Position numbers and translations under genes: made by a program. DNA of 7,197 nucleotides from Sedimentisphaerales bacterium (GTDB lineage: Bacteria; Planctomycetota; Phycisphaerae; Sedimentisphaerales; SM23-30), in assembly GCA_030640865.1 (NCBI GenBank), contig DAOWIP010000415.1, positions 1-7,197 of the forward strand, read 5' to 3'. The notes beneath the pieces were generated by a model, which had not been told where the DNA came from, made no database searches, and worked only from the letters and a program-made list of their open reading frames with translations. Shown piece after piece: positions 1-6,020 of the stretch; the stretch's first letter is position 1, and each line of letters begins with the position of its first letter.

Positions 1-277
1 ACATCACCACGAGAATTTCGACGGTACCGGTTATCCGGACGCCTTAGTGGGCAAACATATCCCGTTTGGCGCCCGTATTCTGGCCGCGGCCGACACCTTT
101 GACGCCATCACTTCAGATCGCGCACACCGGAAGGCAATTTCTCACGATGAAGCACTCGCGGAAATAGCCGCTTGCGCAGGAAAACGACTTGATCCGGAAG
201 TCGTCGATGCCCTTCTTAAAACCGCTACCAACCACACTGAATATTGGCCTCTCAAATCCTCGAAACAATTAGCGTGA
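1..277 (+). CDS. HD-GYP domain protein, C-terminal fragment
   Basis: This is the 3' end of a gene that begins left of the window; the open frame runs from base 2. The translation opens with HHENFDGTGYP, the GYP signature of HD-GYP phosphodiesterases, where the histidines and glutamate belong to the metal site. It continues with IPFGARILAAADTFDAITSDR and the family-typical RKAxSHDEALAEI and LDPEVVDALL segments. Proteins of this family hydrolyse cyclic di-GMP in the cytoplasm, often under control of an N-terminal receiver or sensor domain, which is not visible here. A GTG at base 47 is in frame but lies after the GYP motif, so it is not the start. After the domain come about 20 residues of polar tail. 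The gene converges on the leftward response regulator across a long gap, so a shared operon is excluded. Whether the enzyme is active cannot be judged, because the HD half is outside the window. Confidence 0.93.
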   Translation, partial: HHHENFDGTGYPDALVGKHIPFGARILAAADTFDAITSDRAHRKAISHDEALAEIAACAGKRLDPEVVDALLKTATNHTEYWPLKSSKQLA

Positions 278-865
278 CAACCGTTTCGGTAAGCAGCTAA
301 CGATTATGTCATTCTATCGAAAGTGGGAATCCCCTGTTTAACCCATAGTTTTACCGGAAATTGATCCCGCCTAACCCCCATTTCACAAAAGTGAGCACTA
401 TAAAATAAAAAACGACATGACACCCGCTTGTTCGGTCGGGGTAAGAGGTGGGTACGGATGCCATGCCATTTATTTGTGAACGAGACCTCACAGTCCCGCT
501 AATTATTCACTTGCCAAAAAATAAGCAATTCTAACTGATTTCATCCTTATCACGAACTTAGCTTTACTTATATCAGATTTTGACAATCCTGGCAAGAGAA
601 AAAAATAAAATTTTCAAGTTTTCCCCTCCATCTATTTCCGGTTAGTTCATTCAAAGCTTCTTACATATATACGACAAAATTGCTCCTCATCGACTGTCGC
701 CTAAAGCGAAGGTTTCCGGAAATTGGTCAGGCATATATTATTTATACCCATCCCAAGTCGAAATGCCGGCTTCGCGATTTCGTAACTCTAATTGCGATAT
801 AAAGTTACAAATCAGTTAGTACGCGGCGCTCATGCCCGCCCCACTGGTATTTTCAGAGGGTAGCT
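278..865. other. 588-base intergenic region between convergent genes
   Basis: I find no convincing gene here. The few ATG-started frames are about 10-20 codons and lack a Shine-Dalgarno sequence. Visible small structures are ACCG-TTT-CGGT right after the HD-GYP stop (280-290), TCAC-AAAA-GTGA (383-394), a TTTCCGGAAA palindrome (713-722), CGAAAT/ATTTCG arms with a 12-base loop (759-764 and 777-782), and GTAACT/AGTTAC arms (782-787 and 803-808). None is followed by a T-run on the relevant strand, so I call no terminator. A TTGACA sits at 580-585 (+), but the -10 region is only an A-rich run and no gene follows on that strand. The word at 369-383 recurs near 2624 and is listed separately. The stretch is unusually long for a gap between two 3' ends, so a small RNA or a decayed gene is possible but not shown. 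Confidence 0.6.
369..383. repeat. 15-base word shared with the kinase-regulator gap, copy 1
   Basis: GCCTAACCCCCATTT occurs here and again, exactly and in the same orientation, at 2624-2638. Similarity continues loosely beyond it (CACA here, TGCAC there). Both copies lie outside genes and are 3' of a minus-strand two-component gene: after the second regulator here, after the kinase there. It could be a protein-binding site or part of a dispersed repeat. The identity is seen directly; the role is unknown. Confidence 0.5.
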
Positions 866-1516
866 TTAGTCATCGAGCGAGATCAGGCCCTCGCGGATGG
901 CATATTTGACCAATTCAGCCAGATTGTCAAAATTCATCTTTGTCATAATCTGATGACGACAGGCGTCTATCGTCTTTGGACTCTTATGCAGTCTCAGGGC
1001 AATTTCCTTGATCGTGTGCCCCGCGGCAAGCAGCCGTAATACCTTGCTTTCCCGATCGGTCAGCAGTTGACGTCCCTGTTCTTCGGATGACAGATTATTT
1101 TGATATTCCGTGATGTCTATATGGGAAATCTTGCCGGAAAGATACAGCTTATTCCGCAAAACGGACCTGATAGCAGCATCCAAATCCCGGAAAGCATTGT
1201 CCTTGAGGACATACCCCGAAGCCCCCGCCCTGAGCATGCCAATCACATACTGCTTATTAGAATACAACGACAGCGCCACGACCTTGATCTTAGGATTCTC
1301 ATTAGTGATAATCTTTGTGGCCTCGATGCCGTCCATCTCCGGCATACCGATATCCATAATCACTACATCAGGATGCAATTCACGAGCCAACTCCACCGCC
1401 CTGATACCGTTTTCCGCCTCGCCCAGCACCTTCATATCGGACCTGGTCTCGATTAAAGAGCGCAGGCCATCACGCATGATTTTATGACTATCAACTAATA
1501 AAAGCCTTATACCCAT
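866..1516 (-). CDS. NarL/FixJ-family response regulator (copy A)
   Basis: The product has 216 residues, the usual length for a receiver plus LuxR-type helix-turn-helix regulator. The receiver (about 3-120) has D9, the phospho-acceptor D55 in VVIMDIGMPEMDG, S83 in place of the switch Thr/Ser, and K105 in GYVLK. The DNA-binding domain (about 150-212) reads LLTDRESKVLRLLAAG, then EIALRLHKSPKTIDACRHQI. Phosphorylation by a partner kinase should control dimerisation and DNA binding in the cytoplasm. The second acidic pocket residue, normally Asp as in VDDH, is Ser here (VDSH). The start is ATG at 1516; a purine-rich GATGGGA lies about 11 bases upstream, so the ribosome site is moderate. The closest visible relative is the regulator at 1917-2570. 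They are aligned without gaps and about 56% identical over 130 residues by hand count, which suggests duplication. The 400-base gap upstream suggests its own promoter rather than strict co-transcription. Confidence 0.95.
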   Translation of the reverse strand: MGIRLLLVDSHKIMRDGLRSLIETRSDMKVLGEAENGIRAVELARELHPDVVIMDIGMPEMDGIEATKIITNENPKIKVVALSLYSNKQYVIGMLRAGASGYVLKDNAFRDLDAAIRSVLRNKLYLSGKISHIDITEYQNNLSSEEQGRQLLTDRESKVLRLLAAGHTIKEIALRLHKSPKTIDACRHQIMTKMNFDNLAELVKYAIREGLISLDD

Positions 1517-1916
1517 GAGCGCAACAATCCCATCTCGTTTCCTGCGCCCCTACAAATGAACAGAAAACTATGAAACCTGAACAAAGCAATATCCATAACA
1601 GCTAACCGTCCCGATACGGATCAGCAATACTGGTTTTGTTCGAGTTACCAAACAACAAAGACCGACTGATGATTTTTCGTGTTATAATGACAGATTCGCG
1701 ATTTCTCGCAACATGACCGTATTTTGCAAAAGTCTTGTTTTAAGAAAACCTATCATACTTGTCGCAATCGAGTATGTATAAATAAACAGCCGTTCAATAT
1801 AAATCAAGTACATACAGGAAAATACTTGAAATCAGCAAGGGAATTACTAAAACGCTCGTGCGCTCGTTTAAAAATAAGGAATGGTAAGAAATAGCAATTC
1901 CTCCCTTTTGATTTTT
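1517..1916. other. 400-base leader/intergenic region between the two response regulators
   Basis: No gene is supported. This AT-rich stretch lies downstream of copy B and upstream of copy A, both leftward, so it probably carries the 3' end of one transcript and the promoter of the other. On the minus strand a TATAAC (plus 1681-1686) has TTGCGA upstream (plus 1706-1711), but the 19-base spacer is long. A TATGAT (plus 1752-1757 area) has a poor -35. Either would give a leader of more than 130 bases. An 8-base-period direct repeat of CGCTCGT lies at 1853-1867, and a 7-bp inverted repeat is listed separately. No hairpin with a T-tract was found for copy B. Promoter calls here are weak. Confidence 0.5.
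1804..1829. repeat. Inverted repeat TCAAGTA-N12-TACTTGA
   Basis: The arms 1804-1810 and 1823-1829 are perfect reverse complements separated by 12 bases. The 19-base centre-to-centre spacing is close to two helical turns, which suits a dimeric regulator bound upstream of copy A. A weak hairpin in the copy B 3' untranslated region is the alternative. The arms are seen directly; the function is inferred. Confidence 0.4.
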
Positions 1917-2570
1917 CTATTTTTCTATGGAAATCAGCCCCTCGCGCAGAGCGAATTTTACCAGTTCCGCTATATTGTTCGTACCCAGTTTATTCATAAT
2001 CTGCCGTCGATAAGCGTCGATTGTCTTGGAGCTTTTGTGGAGTTGCACCGCGATATTTTTTGTTGAGTTGCCCTCCGCCACCAATCGCAGTACTTCGCAT
2101 TCTTTCTCGTTCAATATCGGCGAAATCGACTTCTCGGCCTTGACCACACGATCATGAAAATCATTTACCACAATTGAAGTCATTTGGGCGCACAGATAGG
2201 TCTGGTTCTCCATCACCGCGTGAATTGCCGTTATTAATTCCTGAAAGGCGTGTTCTTTGAGCAGATAGCCTGTGGCGCCAACTCGCCAAACCTTGACCAG
2301 GAAATGTTTGTTGGAATACATCGAAAGGATAACAATTTTTATTTTGGGGTTTTGTTTGTGAATAAGGCGGGTTGCCTCGATGCCGTCCATTATGGGCATA
2401 TTAATATCCATAATAATCACATCGGGAACTAATTCACGGGCCTTTTCCGCCGCCTCCCGCCCGTTGGACGCTTCCCCCACGACGGACATATCGTCCTCTT
2501 TACCAATCAGACTGCACAACCCCTCGCGCATTATCTCGTGGTTATCGACAATCAGGATTTTGATACTCAT
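1917..2570 (-). CDS. NarL/FixJ-family response regulator (copy B)
   Basis: The product has 217 residues and the same architecture as copy A. The receiver (about 3-120) carries D9, phospho-acceptor D55 in VIIMDINMPIMDG, S83 and K105 (GYLLK). The LuxR-type helix-turn-helix (about 150-213) includes EVLRLVAEG and the recognition segment LHKSSKTIDAYRRQIMNKLG. It is the nearest regulator to the PAS kinase, whose stop lies 84 bases upstream on the same strand, so the two are likely co-transcribed and form the primary pair. As in copy A, the second acidic pocket residue is replaced, here by Asn (VDNH). The ATG at 2570 follows a short purine stretch (GAGAG) a few bases upstream. The gap before it contains a palindrome that could modulate its expression. 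The target genes are not identifiable from the window. The family assignment is secure; the pairing is inferred from position. Confidence 0.95.
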   Translation of the reverse strand: MSIKILIVDNHEIMREGLCSLIGKEDDMSVVGEASNGREAAEKARELVPDVIIMDINMPIMDGIEATRLIHKQNPKIKIVILSMYSNKHFLVKVWRVGATGYLLKEHAFQELITAIHAVMENQTYLCAQMTSIVVNDFHDRVVKAEKSISPILNEKECEVLRLVAEGNSTKNIAVQLHKSSKTIDAYRRQIMNKLGTNNIAELVKFALREGLISIEK

Positions 2571-2605
2571 TTTCTCTCATTTTCACGTTATCACTGGAGT
2601 TTCGC

Positions 2606-2649
2606 AAACTGGCGATTAGGCATGCCTAACCCCCATTTTGCACCAGTTT
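2606..2649. promoter_or_regulatory. Perfect 14-bp palindrome within AAACTGG/CCAGTTT arms
   Basis: TTAGGCATGCCTAA (2616-2629) is its own reverse complement. It is enclosed by AAACTGG (2606-2612) and CCAGTTT (2643-2649). The element fills the centre of the 84-base gap between the kinase stop and the start of regulator copy B, about 46-59 bases upstream of that start codon. Perfect dyads of this size are typical of operators for dimeric regulators, so autoregulation by a NarL-type dimer is plausible. In RNA, the outer arms could form a stem enclosing a short TTAGG/CCTAA hairpin, so an attenuator or processing site is the alternative. No U-run follows on the minus strand, which argues against a simple terminator. 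Confidence 0.5.
2624..2638. repeat. 15-base word, copy 2
   Basis: GCCTAACCCCCATTT here is identical to 369-383. Its first six bases, GCCTAA, form the right half of the 14-bp palindrome; copy 1 lacks the left half. The repeat therefore covers a half-site plus the C-rich flank. Confidence 0.5.
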
Positions 2650-2654
2650 TGTTA

Positions 2655-3857
2655 TCAGGCGTTTTTGAGAGGCACCCTCAGAGTAATCTTTGTCCCACGA
2701 CCGTGCCCACTTTTAATTTCAAACCTGCCATGGATATAATCCAAACGCTCACGAATACTGAAAAGGCCGAAACCGCCGCTACGACCCGGCGTGATGCCCG
2801 CTGCCGCCGTGTCGAAGCCGATACCGTCATCCTCAACAATAATCTCCATATTATCATCGTCTCTATAAATATTCACCTTAATTTTTTTTGCCCCGGCGTG
2901 CTTGACCACATTGACCAGTACTTCCCGCACCGAATCAAACAGCAATACCATAATATCGTCATCCAGCGGTTTGGGTTGCCCATCGTCGCGATACTCGCAG
3001 GCAATACCATGCACCTTCTCGATATGCTCCGTCAGCCAATCTTTCAGGGCAGGCTCAAATCCATCCTGGTACAGAATCGGTGAGCCAAGATCAAAAATTA
3101 ACGTCCGTATTTCCTGGATTGACTTCTTGATATATCCACAAACCCCACCCAGTGTTTTCTTCAGATCGGCTCTATGCTCGCCCTGATGGACTGACTGTAG
3201 CTTCAGCAGTGAAAAAGCCAGATTCTGTCCGACCCGGTCATGCAGTCCCGTGGCTATTTTCCACCTTTCCCGCTGTTCGGTCAACGATAACTGTGACGCC
3301 AGGGTCCGTAACTGTTGTTGATGAATTTCAAGTTTTTGCTCCACCTGTCGGCGTTCTTCAATTTGTTCGAGCAATCTCTCATTGGCACGCGTAAGTTCCG
3401 CCGTACGCTCCTGAACCCTTCGTTCCAATTCATCACGTATCCGCTCCAGTTCCTGCTTTGCCTTTTTGCTCTCGGTGATGTCGCTGGCCACCCCACACAA
3501 GCCGACAATTTCGCCCGTAGCGGCCCGCAACGGTACCTTAACCACATGAAAGGTTACCGGCACACCATTTACCGGTTTGGTAACCTCCACCTTCACTATT
3601 TCCCCGTCTAATACGCGAATATCCAGTTCTCTGCTCCGACGGCCGGCTTCGGGGCCAAAAAGCGTTTCATCAGTTTTACCAATCAGTTCCGAGGCGGGCT
3701 TTCCGAAAAGTCTCTCCATAGCCGGATTGACGTGGGTATAAGCGAGTGACTGATTTTTAACAAAAATGGAATGCGGCACCGCGTTGAAAATCGCAATTAA
3801 CCAGTCATCGCTCCGCCTCGGCAACTCTTTATTAGTATTTTCTGAATCACTCATCAT
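2655..3857 (-). CDS. Soluble PAS sensor histidine kinase, HisKA_3 (NarX/DesK-like) class
   Basis: The product has 400 residues. A PAS domain (about 18-130) has the family pattern AVPHSIFVKNQSLAYTHVN and ends in DITESKKAKQELE. A long charged coiled coil follows (about 131-195). The dimerisation domain contains ERWKIATGLHDRVGQ, with the phospho-acceptor H206 and the HDxxxQ motif (D207, Q211) that in this class also supports dephosphorylation of the partner. The ATPase domain shows N316 (REVLVNVVKHAG), DDGIGFD (343-349), GGFGLFSIRER (361-371) and GRGT (386-389). I see no transmembrane segment, so the signal should be cytoplasmic, for example a ligand, redox state or gas bound by PAS; no ligand-specific residue is obvious. 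Kinases of this class pair with NarL-type regulators, and two follow downstream. Two ATGs in tandem (3857, 3854) lie inside the last codons of rmuC, which suggests translational coupling; the ribosome site is weak. Confidence 0.95.
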   Translation of the reverse strand: MMSDSENTNKELPRRSDDWLIAIFNAVPHSIFVKNQSLAYTHVNPAMERLFGKPASELIGKTDETLFGPEAGRRSRELDIRVLDGEIVKVEVTKPVNGVPVTFHVVKVPLRAATGEIVGLCGVASDITESKKAKQELERIRDELERRVQERTAELTRANERLLEQIEERRQVEQKLEIHQQQLRTLASQLSLTEQRERWKIATGLHDRVGQNLAFSLLKLQSVHQGEHRADLKKTLGGVCGYIKKSIQEIRTLIFDLGSPILYQDGFEPALKDWLTEHIEKVHGIACEYRDDGQPKPLDDDIMVLLFDSVREVLVNVVKHAGAKKIKVNIYRDDDNMEIIVEDDGIGFDTAAAGITPGRSGGFGLFSIRERLDYIHGRFEIKSGHGRGTKITLRVPLKNA

Positions 3858-4980
3858 CGCTACTCTGTTCTGTCTGTTCCGGCGGCTCTGTTTCTCTCAT
3901 GACTCCGGTGTCTATCTGTTGCAGGCGGGTATGAAAAATATTCAGTTTCCTGTCCGCCTCTTCGTATTTAGTCCTGGCGTTATTGACATGTTTGCCCAAC
4001 ATAGTAAAGTCATTAATGAATAACTGCATATCATCGGAAAACCGGCTTAACCGTTGGCGAATCAACTGGGCGTTTTTCTCGATTTGCAGGCCCTTCAGGC
4101 CAGTTGCTATCACCATCAGATAACCGTAAAGCGTATTCGGCGAAACGGGAATGACCTTGCGTCGCCGGCCATGAGAACAAACATCCGGTTCCCTGTCGTT
4201 CAGATTGATAACCGCTTCATAATAGACATTTTCGGCGGGGACATACATCAGAGCAAAATCCAGTGTTCCCTCATCGGGCAGAATATACTTATCCGCTATC
4301 TCGTCGATACGACGGCATACATCCCGCAGAAAGGCCCGCCGTAACTTCTGACGCTCCGATTCCTCTTTTTCCTCCAGCATCAGTTGAAAATTCGACAGGG
4401 GAAACTTCGCGTCAATAGCCACGTGCCCACGCGCCAGATGAACCAGAGCATCCACTATCGAACCGTTCCTGAATCGATGTTGCATCGTATAATGCTGACG
4501 CGGCAGGACTTCCTTCAGCAGATTCTCCAGTGACCATTCACCCAGCCCACCTCTCAGGGCAGGCCGCTGCAATACATCCTGAAGTTTTTTCACCTCGGAG
4601 CCGACTTGCAGGATATTCCGGGTAGCCTGATCCAGTTGACCGAGTTGGCCCCTTAGATCAGCCACAGTTTTGCCTGTCGAGTCCAGCCGCTGGGCCATCG
4701 CTTTCTGCATCTGCTGGGTAAGCTGCTGATTCTGGCCGAGGCGCTCGTTCAGATTAGTCGTCATATTCTGGATAGCCGCGACAAACTGTTCATTCAACTG
4801 GCCCAGTCTGCCGTCCTGACGGCCAAGAGAATCGGTCAACTGCTGCTGGAGCAACTGTAAGCTACTGTCGTGACTTGTTTTGTAACCTCGCAGCACAAAA
4901 ACCAGAAAAACCGCTCCCGCTACTACACCACCGAGCAGTAACAGTGAAATTACCAACATCAGTATCTCAAAAACAGTCAT
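3847..4980 (-). CDS. rmuC: RmuC-family protein (DNA recombination/inversion-limiting)
   Basis: The product has 377 residues, within the family range though shorter than the E. coli protein. A hydrophobic membrane anchor spans about residues 5-30. A glutamine-rich coiled coil follows (about 40-135), then the conserved RmuC core. Recognisable blocks are LRGGLGEWSLENLL (142-155), IVDALVHLARG (175-185), AIDAKFPLSNF (188-198), DFALMYVPAENVYYEA (241-256) and VIPVSPNTLYGYL (276-288). The core has been proposed to adopt a PD-(D/E)XK nuclease-like fold; E148, E152, D177 and the DAK at 190-192 are candidate active-site positions. RmuC in E. coli limits inversion at short inverted repeats; its biochemistry remains unclear. 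A charged tail ends the protein. The ATG at 4980 lacks a good Shine-Dalgarno, and M8 is an alternative start that would leave the anchor intact. Heading an apparent operon with a sensor kinase is unusual. Confidence 0.93.
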   Translation of the reverse strand: MTVFEILMLVISLLLLGGVVAGAVFLVFVLRGYKTSHDSSLQLLQQQLTDSLGRQDGRLGQLNEQFVAAIQNMTTNLNERLGQNQQLTQQMQKAMAQRLDSTGKTVADLRGQLGQLDQATRNILQVGSEVKKLQDVLQRPALRGGLGEWSLENLLKEVLPRQHYTMQHRFRNGSIVDALVHLARGHVAIDAKFPLSNFQLMLEEKEESERQKLRRAFLRDVCRRIDEIADKYILPDEGTLDFALMYVPAENVYYEAVINLNDREPDVCSHGRRRKVIPVSPNTLYGYLMVIATGLKGLQIEKNAQLIRQRLSRFSDDMQLFINDFTMLGKHVNNARTKYEEADRKLNIFHTRLQQIDTGVMRETEPPEQTEQSSDDE

Positions 4981-4988
4981 AGCGTGAT

Positions 4989-4994
4989 ATTATA
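4989..4994 (-). promoter_or_regulatory. Candidate -10 box (TATAAT) very close to the rmuC start
   Basis: On the minus strand a perfect TATAAT ends 8 bases before the rmuC ATG at 4980. The -35 region at 17 bp is poor (TGGTAA). If used, the transcript would start only one or two bases before the ATG, giving a leaderless mRNA, or serve a start at M8. It could also be chance in AT-rich DNA. Confidence 0.3.
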
Positions 4995-5036
4995 GTCATT
5001 CCATATCAAATTTACCAGCAATGTATCGCAGCCGTC

Positions 5037-5078
5037 CCGGTGGTATTTTTGGCCTATACCGACGAGACGCCGGTGGTA
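5037..5078. repeat. Direct repeat CCGGTGGTA, two copies 33 bp apart, in the divergent promoter region
   Basis: CCGGTGGTA occurs at 5037-5045 and 5070-5078, a centre spacing of about three helical turns. Both copies lie between the divergent rmuC and beta-barrel genes. The first copy overlaps a small GGTAT/ATACC inverted repeat (5042-5046 and 5056-5060). The spacing would suit cooperative binding on one DNA face; no known regulator is recognised. Confidence 0.35.
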
Positions 5079-5181
5079 CGTTCCTTTGGGACAATAATAG
5101 TATTTTTTTCTTCCGGAATGTCGTTAAAAAATATAGTATGTGGAGAATTGGTGTTCTCGCAGACATTTTTGTACTCTTACT

Positions 5182-5188
5182 AAAGGAG
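5182..5188 (+). promoter_or_regulatory. Ribosome binding site AAAGGAG of the beta-barrel gene
   Basis: AAAGGAG ends 8 bases before the ATG at 5197, which is ideal spacing. It selects this ATG over the in-frame GTG at 5140, which would put 19 polar residues in front of a clean signal peptide. Confidence 0.85.
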
Positions 5189-5196
5189 CATGCTCG

Positions 5197-5826
5197 ATGA
5201 GAAAAAGAAAACAGGTATTATTGGTGGTTGTACTGCTGGCTTCGGCTGGGCCACTATTTGGTCAGATGGCCGGCGAAAAAGGTGAAATTGACTGGCAGGC
5301 GAGCCTGATCAGTGGATTTTTCAGCGGTGAAACCATCTTACGCGGCCAAACAATCGGAGAAGAGTACCAGGTCAAAACCGATGACGGAGTTTTAATAGGA
5401 CTGCGGCTGAGCGGTGAACAGGAATATTTTGGCGGTGAGATAACCCTGGCTGGAGTCTTTCAGGACCTGAACCTCAAAAAAAACCCGGCGACAATAATGT
5501 CTTCACCCTCAGATTCAAAAATGTTTCTCTTTGGTTTCAACGCGCTGATTTTTCCCGCGGGTAACACATTACTCGAAGGACGAGTCAGGCCGTTTTTGAC
5601 TGTCGGGCCCGGCCTGGCTATTATCGACACCGATTTCGATAAAGTGAGTAACGAAACAGTGTTCAATATGAATGTCGGGGCCGGTGTCAAATTTCTACTC
5701 GGCGACGAGGGCAACCCTGTCCTGCGCTTCGACTGGCGGTGGTATTATATGGTCGGTTCGACTACAGGCCTGGAAAATAAAATGTACAATCAGGAGTTTA
5801 CAGTCGGGCTTGGTATCCGTTTTTAA
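5197..5826 (+). CDS. Outer-membrane beta-barrel-like protein, function unknown
   Basis: The product has 209 residues from the chosen ATG. It starts with a signal peptide: MRKRK, a hydrophobic core VLLVVVLLASAG, then a small-residue region with possible cleavage near residue 22. The mature part is rich in alternating hydrophobic/aromatic and polar residues and in glycine, as in transmembrane beta strands, for example VRPFLTVGPGLAIIDTDF, NMNVGAGVKFLLGD and LRFDWRWYYMV. It ends in FTVGLGIRF, and the C-terminal phenylalanine is the usual outer-membrane assembly signal. About 185 mature residues would fit a small eight-stranded barrel. The pattern resembles the generic outer membrane protein beta-barrel domain family; I recognise no specific member, so no transport or adhesion role is claimed. 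It is divergent from rmuC and separated from mdh by about 190 bases with hairpins, so it is probably a single-gene transcript. Confidence 0.85.
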   Translation: MRKRKQVLLVVVLLASAGPLFGQMAGEKGEIDWQASLISGFFSGETILRGQTIGEEYQVKTDDGVLIGLRLSGEQEYFGGEITLAGVFQDLNLKKNPATIMSSPSDSKMFLFGFNALIFPAGNTLLEGRVRPFLTVGPGLAIIDTDFDKVSNETVFNMNVGAGVKFLLGDEGNPVLRFDWRWYYMVGSTTGLENKMYNQEFTVGLGIRF

Positions 5827-5887
5827 TATTTTTGGTATCATCCCAAATTGAAAGGTAAAGATGTATTTGGCATATTGTCAGTATATA

Positions 5888-5910
5888 CCGAAAAAATCTT
5901 CCTTTTTCGG
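5888..5910 (+). terminator. Candidate terminator hairpin after the beta-barrel gene
   Basis: CCGAAAAA (5888-5895) pairs with TTTTTCGG (5903-5910) around a 7-base loop, 62 bases past the stop. The run of T lies inside the stem and not after it, so this is not a classical intrinsic terminator. It may still block or protect the 3' end. Confidence 0.4.
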
Positions 5911-5935
5911 TGCCTGACAATTGATAGAAGAACCA

Positions 5936-5980
5936 CCCGATTTTACATCGGGGGCTAATAAACACGCGGGGCAAAGCCCC
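5936..5980. repeat. Two adjacent GC-rich hairpins before mdh
   Basis: CCCGAT/ATCGGG (5936-5941 and 5947-5952, loop TTTAC) and GGGGC-AAA-GCCCC (5968-5980) stand side by side in otherwise AT-rich intergenic DNA. Their GC content and compact form differ from the surroundings, as in REP-like dispersed elements. They could instead be an mdh leader structure. No second copy lies in the window. Confidence 0.4.
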
Positions 5981-6020
5981 ACCCTGCCGGCTACTAATAT
6001 TTTAAAATGGAGAATGATTG

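Noticed and set aside
47..277. Complete short gene starting at GTG 47
   Set aside because: The HHENFDGTGYP motif lies in the same frame upstream of this codon, so the gene continues beyond the left edge.
580..610. TTGACA-started plus-strand promoter
   Set aside because: The -10 region is only an A-rich run and no plus-strand gene follows.
1100..1487. Two overlapping plus-strand frames opposite response regulator copy A
   Set aside because: Both are antisense to a clear receiver and helix-turn-helix protein and show no coherent motifs.
771..1705. 11-base match TTCGCGATTTC at 771-781 and 1695-1705 flanking copy A
   Set aside because: A match of this length among about 1 kb of non-coding DNA is expected by chance roughly one time in ten, and no shared structure extends it.
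1883..1896. Sigma-54-like GG...GC element
   Set aside because: The spacing between GG and GC is 9, not 10, bases, and the flanks do not match.
2538..3083. 181-residue plus-strand open frame opposite the histidine kinase
   Set aside because: The minus-strand kinase has all its family motifs over this span. The plus-strand frame has no recognisable domain, signal or ribosome site and is a shadow.
5140..5196. Longer N-terminus of the beta-barrel protein from GTG 5140
   Set aside because: The 19 extra residues precede a normal signal peptide, and AAAGGAG with 8-base spacing marks ATG 5197.
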